From contig CAYGZC010000123.1 of the NCBI GenBank assembly GCA_964354225.1, forward strand, positions 1 through 11,806: a stretch of 11,806 bases of DNA, given 5' to 3'. Each line of letters starts with the position of its first letter. The stretch's first letter is position 1. A program made the position numbers and the translations under genes. The DNA comes from CAYGZC01 sp964354225 (GTDB lineage Bacteria; Bacteroidota; Ignavibacteria; UBA10030; SZUA-254). The notes beneath the pieces are model-generated. The model was not told the origin of the DNA and did no database searches. It saw only the letters and a list, made by a program, of their open reading frames with translations. Positions 6,780 through 11,806 of the stretch are shown here, in pieces.

Positions 6780-8267
6780 ATGAAAAAAAGAATATTGCAT
6801 GAAACAAGTTTGCTGATTGCATTGCTATTATTATTTTGCGCCTGCAGTGGTCTGGCACTGAACTATAACGAAAGTGTAAGTGATACCGGGCTATCGAATA
6901 CGCAGGCACAAAATGACAGTGTCAATCCTGTCGAGGTATTTGAGCAGGTGTGGAATCTTCTAAATAACAATTATCCCTATTTCGAACAACGAGGCATCGA
7001 CTGGAATGCGCTTCATAAAGTATACGCCGCTAAAATATCTCCGACTTCAATCGAAGAAGAGTTGTTCAATACTCTCAGCAATATGCTGGAACATTTTAAT
7101 GATGGGCATATTAATCTGGAAGCAGGAAAGAAAAGATTTTGCTCATTAGTTAAAGTAAATCCAAAAATGGAGGATTTCAGCTGGAAATTAGTTGGCGACA
7201 AGTACTTAAATAAGAGTTATAAGACTAGCCCCGATAGCATGTTTTTCTACGGGTGGTTAACAGATGAATTCGCTTATATGCGCATACGACGATTCCCCAA
7301 TAAAGAGATTCTAGAAAAATATATAGATACCATTATTGGAGAGTTAGCGAAAGCAAAAGGAATTGTAATAGATATAAGGGGAAATCCAGGTGGAAACGGT
7401 TTTGGAGTAGCAGCACTCGGCAGCCGATTTGCCGATAGGAAAAGGCTTTACGAAAAAAATATTAACCGCATAGATCAAAGTAAAACTTACACAAGCACTA
7501 CATATCGTTATGTTGAACCACTAGGACCTATTCAATATAAAGGACCCGTTCTTCTTCTTCAAAACGTTTACTCAGAATCGGGTTCAGATGCCTTTGCACT
7601 CGCAATGCGTGTTCTCCCGAACGTAACTTCGATTGGGGAAAACACAGGTGGTTGCTTTGCTACATACTACCCGGAAAAGCTTATTAACGGATGGACACTA
7701 ACAATGCCCTTTAGCTATGTAGTTGACCAGAACGATTTTTGTTGGGAAGGAATGGGTGTTCCACCGAACATTCGCAAAATAAACACAAAAGAGGATATTG
7801 CCGCCGGTAATGACAAGGTGCTTGAATTGGCTATGGATATACTAAAAGTTGGTGGACATTTCCGAAAAGAAGCTAGTGGAAGTTTAAATGAAATGAAGAT
7901 CTCACTCATCGACCAGTTTGTTGCCACGTGCAGTGCCGAGGGAGTTCAGAGTGCTGTTGCTCAATTAGGGGAATCACAGAAGAATAATCGTGATGGTGTA
8001 TATCTAAGTATTCAGGAATATGGGCTCGCTTTCAAGAAGTTTAACCAGAATGAAAAGATGGATGAGGCATTCGCGTTGCTCGAATTTGGTCTCACTGCTT
8101 TTCCCGACGATATCAACACCTTGTATTATCTGGCAAGGTTTTATGAGACTATTAAGAAACAGCCTGAAAAGGCAAAACCCCTATACGAAAAATTGGCAAC
8201 ACTAAAGCCCACTTTCCCGTGGGAACGGCCCCTGGTTGCTCACGCAGAAAAATCATTGGGGAAATAA
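6780..8267 (+). CDS. S41 family peptidase lipoprotein with C-terminal TPR-like tail
   Basis: A 495-residue exported serine peptidase of the C-terminal-processing/tricorn (S41) class. The leader (ALLLLFCAC) ends at Cys22, a probable lipidation site. Residues 50-112 match the helical tricorn-core-like N-terminal region (VFEQVWNLLNNNYPYF ... MLEHFNDGHINL). The peptidase domain follows with KGIVIDIRGNPGGNG (193-207) and the nucleophile region VYSESGSDAFALAM (263-276), where Ser267 is the likely catalytic serine. Next come NVTSIGENTGG (281-291) and GMGVPPN (324-330), where the usual P-D is P-N. Only about 45 residues separate the two parts, so I see no PDZ domain. Residues 400-495 look like a TPR hairpin set (AFALLEFGLTAFPDDINTLY, YEKLATLKPTFPWE). 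The ribosome site GGGG is 5 nt before the ATG. The next gene starts 22 nt downstream, suggesting an operon. The substrate is unknown. Confidence 0.85.
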   Translation: MKKRILHETSLLIALLLLFCACSGLALNYNESVSDTGLSNTQAQNDSVNPVEVFEQVWNLLNNNYPYFEQRGIDWNALHKVYAAKISPTSIEEELFNTLSNMLEHFNDGHINLEAGKKRFCSLVKVNPKMEDFSWKLVGDKYLNKSYKTSPDSMFFYGWLTDEFAYMRIRRFPNKEILEKYIDTIIGELAKAKGIVIDIRGNPGGNGFGVAALGSRFADRKRLYEKNINRIDQSKTYTSTTYRYVEPLGPIQYKGPVLLLQNVYSESGSDAFALAMRVLPNVTSIGENTGGCFATYYPEKLINGWTLTMPFSYVVDQNDFCWEGMGVPPNIRKINTKEDIAAGNDKVLELAMDILKVGGHFRKEASGSLNEMKISLIDQFVATCSAEGVQSAVAQLGESQKNNRDGVYLSIQEYGLAFKKFNQNEKMDEAFALLEFGLTAFPDDINTLYYLARFYETIKKQPEKAKPLYEKLATLKPTFPWERPLVAHAEKSLGK

Positions 8268-8289
8268 ATATTAAAAGAATTATAAAAAT

Positions 8290-9939
8290 ATGAAAACATT
8301 AAAATTATTTTTAGTCATTGTCATGCTCATGCTCGTGATCGTGCCTGAAATAACACACGCGCAAGAAATATTTGATGCAGTAATAAAAGGAGATCTTGCC
8401 AAAGTAAAAGAACTGGTTGAGAAAGAACCTCAGTTACTGAAGGCAAAAAATGCACGACAGTCAACTCCGTTGCATGTTGCCGCCTCATTAGATAATGAAG
8501 AGATAGCCAAATATCTAATTGAGAAGGATTCAGATATTGAAGCTATCAACGGGAATTTCTATACTCCCTTAATGTATGCAGGAATTAAAGTTGCAAAACT
8601 GCTGGTGGAAATTGGGGCAGATGTTAACTACAAATCAAGAAATGGCTGGTCAGCCCTTGCGGAGGCATTTTGGAGAGGGAAAAAAGAAGTGGCTGAATAT
8701 TTAGTTGATAAAGGATTTAATATTCCTGATATACAAACTACCGAAGGTACAAACATGCTTATTGCCGCGCTTAGAGTCGGGAGCATAAAGTATTTAGAAA
8801 AATGTTTACAACTTGGACTAAATCCCATGGTTGAAAGTGAAACAAAAAGTAATTTAATTCACTTTGCTTCCGAGAGTAATTCAATTGAACTAATTAACAA
8901 GTTAATAGATCTTGGTGTGCTTTTAAATAAAACAAATATTTATGGTTGGACACCCCTTCATACTGCTGCTTATAACGGGAATAAAGCAGTTGTTGAACTG
9001 CTCATTCAACAAGGATTAGATATGAATGAAAGGACTATATCAGGCAAGTCAACCTATAATCTGGCAAGTGAAGCTAATTCAACTGAGATATTAGGTTATC
9101 TCGATTCACTCGGTGCCGACAAGAGCCCACAGAAGTTTCCGGTTCTTACTGGTGACTATTTGGGTCAACCTAAACCTAGTAAAAAAGCGGAACCATTTGC
9201 TCCGGGAATATTATCAGCTCAAGCCAATTATCACAGCTCTGTTACTTTTACTCCCGATGGAAGTGAATTGTATGGAAAATCGATGATGCCAATGAGTTTC
9301 CTGTATTCAAAAAGAATTGACGGTATATGGACTAATCCTGATACTTTGAAGAATATGAACTTTAATGACGCTCCATTTATTTCCCCTGATGGAAAGAAAT
9401 TTTATTTTCTTGCCCTGCAGCAGGTTCAAGGTCAGCCAATGAAAGAATTAATTTATGTAATGGACAAAACATCTACAAGTTGGTCTGAGCCGTATCCTTT
9501 ACCCGATATTATTAATTCCGTCCCGGGCATTCACTGGCAAGTATCAGTTGACAATAAAGGAAATCTATATTTTGGAGCGAGGCAGAATGGTGGAGTAATT
9601 TCCAGGATATATTATTCTGAATTTGAGAATGAGTCCTATACTGAACCGAAAATAATGGAGAGCCTGAAAGATGTAGATGCGCATTCACCCTTTATTGCAC
9701 CTGATGGCAGCTATTTAATAATCTCGACTCCAATTAACGGATTACAGATATTCTTCAGAAAACAAGACGGCAGTTGGACTAATGGCAAAAGCATTACGGA
9801 AATAATTGGATTTATAGGTCATTGCCCAATAGTAACACACGATGGAAGGTATTTATTTTTCGTGCACAATGTAGGGGACAAATTTATACCATACTGGGTT
9901 GATGCCTCATTTATTGAAGAGTTGAGACCAAAGGAATAA
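8290..9939 (+). CDS. exported ankyrin-repeat plus PD40 beta-propeller protein
   Basis: A 549-residue protein with a signal peptide (1-24, cleaved after THA). Residues 25-280 are ankyrin repeats. The clearest are STPLHVAASLDNEEIAKYLI (58-77), GWSALAEAFWRGKKEVAEYL (119-138), NLIHFASESNSIELINKLI (188-206) and GWTPLHTAAYNGNKAVVELL (219-238); I count about seven, one of them shortened near 91-112. Residues 310-545 carry five PD40/TolB-like strand motifs: FTPDGSELYG (320), FISPDGKKFYF (363), SVDNKGNLYFG (419), FIAPDGSYLII (468) and VTHDGRYLFF (515). These would form a periplasmic or surface propeller. Both modules bind proteins or ligands and no enzyme motif is visible. The gene follows the S41 peptidase by 22 nt, has no strong ribosome site of its own, and is probably coupled to it. 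Confidence 0.85.
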   Translation: MKTLKLFLVIVMLMLVIVPEITHAQEIFDAVIKGDLAKVKELVEKEPQLLKAKNARQSTPLHVAASLDNEEIAKYLIEKDSDIEAINGNFYTPLMYAGIKVAKLLVEIGADVNYKSRNGWSALAEAFWRGKKEVAEYLVDKGFNIPDIQTTEGTNMLIAALRVGSIKYLEKCLQLGLNPMVESETKSNLIHFASESNSIELINKLIDLGVLLNKTNIYGWTPLHTAAYNGNKAVVELLIQQGLDMNERTISGKSTYNLASEANSTEILGYLDSLGADKSPQKFPVLTGDYLGQPKPSKKAEPFAPGILSAQANYHSSVTFTPDGSELYGKSMMPMSFLYSKRIDGIWTNPDTLKNMNFNDAPFISPDGKKFYFLALQQVQGQPMKELIYVMDKTSTSWSEPYPLPDIINSVPGIHWQVSVDNKGNLYFGARQNGGVISRIYYSEFENESYTEPKIMESLKDVDAHSPFIAPDGSYLIISTPINGLQIFFRKQDGSWTNGKSITEIIGFIGHCPIVTHDGRYLFFVHNVGDKFIPYWVDASFIEELRPKE

Positions 9940-10073
9940 AAAATAATGAACACTGAATATGGGGAACAACATGAAAAAGTTGACGGATAATTTGATAGAC
10001 AATTTTATATAGAGACAAAACGCAGTTTTAGAAAAATTTACTTATCACTAGTAGCCAGTAAGGAGAAAATATT

Positions 10074-11111
10074 ATGAATAAAATAAAGTCCTATGTATAC
10101 ATTATCATATTGTTTGCATTCTTATTCCTGCGATGCTCAACTGTCGGCCAGGAAAAAGAACAATCCGCGGCGGAGAATTTTTATAGTAAGAGCCTGCATT
10201 ATTCGAATAGAGGGATTGAATTTATTTACTCACGAGAACATGGTGGTCTTGAGCGATTGACAGACATGTCTGCCGAAGACCTGGGTTGCCTAAAGTCGAA
10301 ATGTCATGTAACAACGTGCGACGTATGCCATAAAAAAGAGATCAATGGCAAAACTGAATATTCAAAAGAAGCGGCACGTTCTCCGAAAATCTGTCATCAG
10401 TGTCATGGAGAGATAGAAAAAGATAATCCAGATATTCATTTTGCCAAAGGGATGGTATGCATGGATTGTCATACCACCCGTGAAATGCACGGTGATGGTA
10501 CTATTCACAATACTTTTATGGAACCGGGATTTTTTGATGTCCAGTGCGAGAAGTGCCATCCGTCGATTAAACCGTCGATGAGCCATACTGTTCATAAAGG
10601 AAAACTCGACTGCACACCCTGTCATTCCGCAGAATACTATACCTGTCTTAATTGTCATATCGATACGAGACTCAAAGAAAAGAAGGATGTTCAGGTAATA
10701 CTCAAGGGCATGTATTTCCTTGTAAATCATGATGAGAAAGTTACACTTGGCAACATGTTATCATATGTCTATAAAGATAAAACGATGATCACATTTGCCC
10801 CATCGTTTTCCCATTCGATAAAAAAGGAAGGGCGAAAATGCCAGGAGTGCCACAATTCAAAGATTATTAAAGATATTAAAGATGACAAATTCAATTTAGT
10901 TAAATGGGAAAAAGATGAGATGAAAAATATTGAGGGTGTTATTCCGGTTCTTGAGGGTATGAAGTGGAATCTGGTTTACCTTGATCGAGTCGATACAGTA
11001 TGGGTTCCTTTAAAGAATCCAGCAAAGCCGCTAATAAACTACTCTGGTTATTGTAGTCCCATAACACCTGAACAATTTGGTAAACTGATTAAAACCGTGG
11101 AGACAAAATGA
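10074..11111 (+). CDS. octahaem c-type cytochrome, envelope-anchored
   Basis: A 345-residue electron-transfer protein. I count seven CxxCH haem sites: C82-H86, C107-H111, C129-H133, C158-H162, C180-H184, C191-H195 and C256-H260. There is also one CX4CH site (CLKSKCH, 72-78), so eight haems are expected. Many extra histidines (for example 122, 139, 145, 171, 174, 219, 247) could serve as distal ligands. The N-terminus is a hydrophobic leader (about 7-20) ending at Cys21; Arg at the -1 position makes the lipobox imperfect, so it is either a lipoprotein or an anchored/secreted protein. About 85 C-terminal residues have no haem site and read GVIPVLEGMKWNLVYLD, resembling what I recall from other Ignavibacteria-like cytochromes. 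No catalytic motif for nitrite or tetrathionate reduction is recognisable. AAGGAG lies 8 nt before the ATG. Its stop overlaps the next start (ATGA). Confidence 0.9.
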   Translation: MNKIKSYVYIIILFAFLFLRCSTVGQEKEQSAAENFYSKSLHYSNRGIEFIYSREHGGLERLTDMSAEDLGCLKSKCHVTTCDVCHKKEINGKTEYSKEAARSPKICHQCHGEIEKDNPDIHFAKGMVCMDCHTTREMHGDGTIHNTFMEPGFFDVQCEKCHPSIKPSMSHTVHKGKLDCTPCHSAEYYTCLNCHIDTRLKEKKDVQVILKGMYFLVNHDEKVTLGNMLSYVYKDKTMITFAPSFSHSIKKEGRKCQECHNSKIIKDIKDDKFNLVKWEKDEMKNIEGVIPVLEGMKWNLVYLDRVDTVWVPLKNPAKPLINYSGYCSPITPEQFGKLIKTVETK

Positions 11112-11680
11112 CAAGGATAAAGATATTATTCATAGTTCTTTTTCTTGTCCTGTTATGCATGGCACAAAGCACTTATTCTCAGCAAGAAGAATCGAATACA
11201 ATAATTGCTTTTATAAATGTAAACCTCATTCCAATGACGTCCGAGAAAGTCGTTCCGAAGCAAACGGTCGTTATAGAAAAAGGCCGGATAATGGAAATTG
11301 GTGAATCAGGGCAAGTAAGTATTCCGGAAGAGGCATTTATTATTGACGGAACTGGAAAATATTTATTACCAGGGCTTGCTGATATACATACCCATTACGC
11401 TGGAACGCTTGAAAAGGCGGATTTCAATTTATTTGTCGCATACGGAGTAACAACGATCCGCGATTTACCACAGGGTTCGCCTCCTACTCTCCTTAAACTG
11501 CGTGATGAGATTAAAGCAGGTAATAGATTTGGTCCCCAGATTTTTGTTGCCAACCATCTCATGGGGATAGAATTAGATCCTTCGCAATCAATCCGAGCAT
11601 CAAAAACTTGTGGATATGACGGAGTAAAATTAAATTCTTACTTCACAACCAAAGAGTTCCTTGAGACGATGGACGATTAA
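11108..11680 (+). pseudogene. amidohydrolase, truncated after the first half
   Basis: The 190-codon frame begins with a signal peptide (ILFIVLFLVLLCMAQSTYSQ). It continues as an amidohydrolase-superfamily (imidazolonepropionase/prolidase-like) protein: FINVNLIPMTSEKVVPKQTV, a small beta-domain, then LLPGLADIHTHYAG (86-99) with the metal ligands H94 and H96, AYGVTTIRDL (111-120) and YDGVKLNSYF (170-179). K174 is a plausible carboxylated bridging lysine. Family members are normally about 400-450 residues; this one stops right after that strand. It therefore lacks the later metal-binding histidines and the catalytic aspartate, and metal-dependent hydrolysis is unlikely. No continuation is visible in the other plus frames to the window edge. 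It overlaps the cytochrome gene by 4 nt, with GGAG upstream. An unidentified gene converges on its end 14 nt away. Confidence 0.75.
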
Positions 11681-11694
11681 AAAATCAGTTCTAA

Positions 11695-11806
11695 TTAAGA
11701 CATCCTGTTGCGTATAAGCGAAATGTATCGGCGGCTTATAGGAACGGGTGCCTCAATTCCTTTCAAGTAAGCACGGTATGAATAATTGAACCATTGCTCT
11801 ACTTTT
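11695..11806 (-). CDS. C-terminal end of an unidentified convergent gene (partial)
   Basis: Read on the minus strand, the frame is open from the window edge for 36 codons to a TAA at 11695-11697. The end of the peptide reads GIEAPVPISRRYISL then IRNRMS. The residue mix is protein-like (aromatic-rich WFNYSYRAY, then a basic tail), and the frame runs into the window without a stop. I do not recognise the family. Because it abuts a truncated amidohydrolase, a mobile-element gene is one possibility, but no terminal repeat was seen. Confidence 0.35.
   Translation of the reverse strand, partial: KVEQWFNYSYRAYLKGIEAPVPISRRYISLIRNRMS

Noticed and set aside
9971..10012. 13-codon frame MKKLTDNLIDNFI preceded by GGGG before the cytochrome gene
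   Set aside because: It is too short to support. It could be a remnant of a lost gene start, but nothing after it continues in any frame.
1..11806. CRISPR array, tRNA or rRNA genes
   Set aside because: No regularly spaced direct repeats and no cloverleaf or rRNA-like conserved stretches were seen.

Overview
The window looks like a chromosomal segment of a Gram-negative bacterium of the Bacteroidota/Ignavibacteriota/FCB kind, probably Ignavibacteria-like. The best evidence is the C-terminal type IX secretion (T9SS type A) sorting sequence in the first gene, built around NYPNPFNP. Supporting this are several short lipoprotein-type leaders, a moderately AT-rich composition, and a run of exported proteins with ankyrin, PD40 and multihaem cytochrome modules. 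I cannot assign a species.

Layout. (1) 1-1308, minus strand: a Cys-rich lipoprotein (904-1308) followed by a Met/His-rich T9SS cargo protein (1-762, C-terminus off the window). A perfectly positioned 12-bp hairpin lies between them. (2) 1309-1724: a 400-nt non-coding divergent spacer holding a decayed AT-rich inverted-repeat element. (3) 1725-3620, plus strand: an ABC-F ATPase of the Uup type. (4) 3726-5990: a compact restriction-modification operon made of a MvaI/BcnI-family endonuclease, an amino-methyltransferase with an SPPY motif overlapping it by 4 nt, and, 10 nt further on, a 50-codon reading frame. That small frame reads like the N-terminal third of a Mug/uracil-DNA-glycosylase-family protein. 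(5) 6197-11680: five plus-strand genes for exported proteins, namely an NTF2-fold lipoprotein, an S41 peptidase with a C-terminal TPR-like tail, an ankyrin plus PD40 protein, an eight-haem cytochrome c, and an amidohydrolase cut short after its first half. (6) 11695-11806, minus strand: the last 36 codons of an unidentified convergent gene.

How the parts work together. The endonuclease and methyltransferase should form a type II system; the family's known members recognise CCNGG-type sites and protect them with N4-methylcytosine. The glycosylase-like fragment sits where a repair gene for deaminated methylcytosine would be expected, but it is too short to be a working enzyme. In the exported cluster, the S41 peptidase lacks an obvious PDZ or propeller while its immediate neighbour supplies PD40 repeats, so the pair may be functionally linked. 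The cytochrome and truncated amidohydrolase are translationally coupled by an ATGA overlap.

Nothing here is clearly a wholly new system. The items most worth following up are the truncated third gene of the restriction-modification operon, the Met-rich/Cys-rich exported pair, and the peptidase/ankyrin-PD40 pair.
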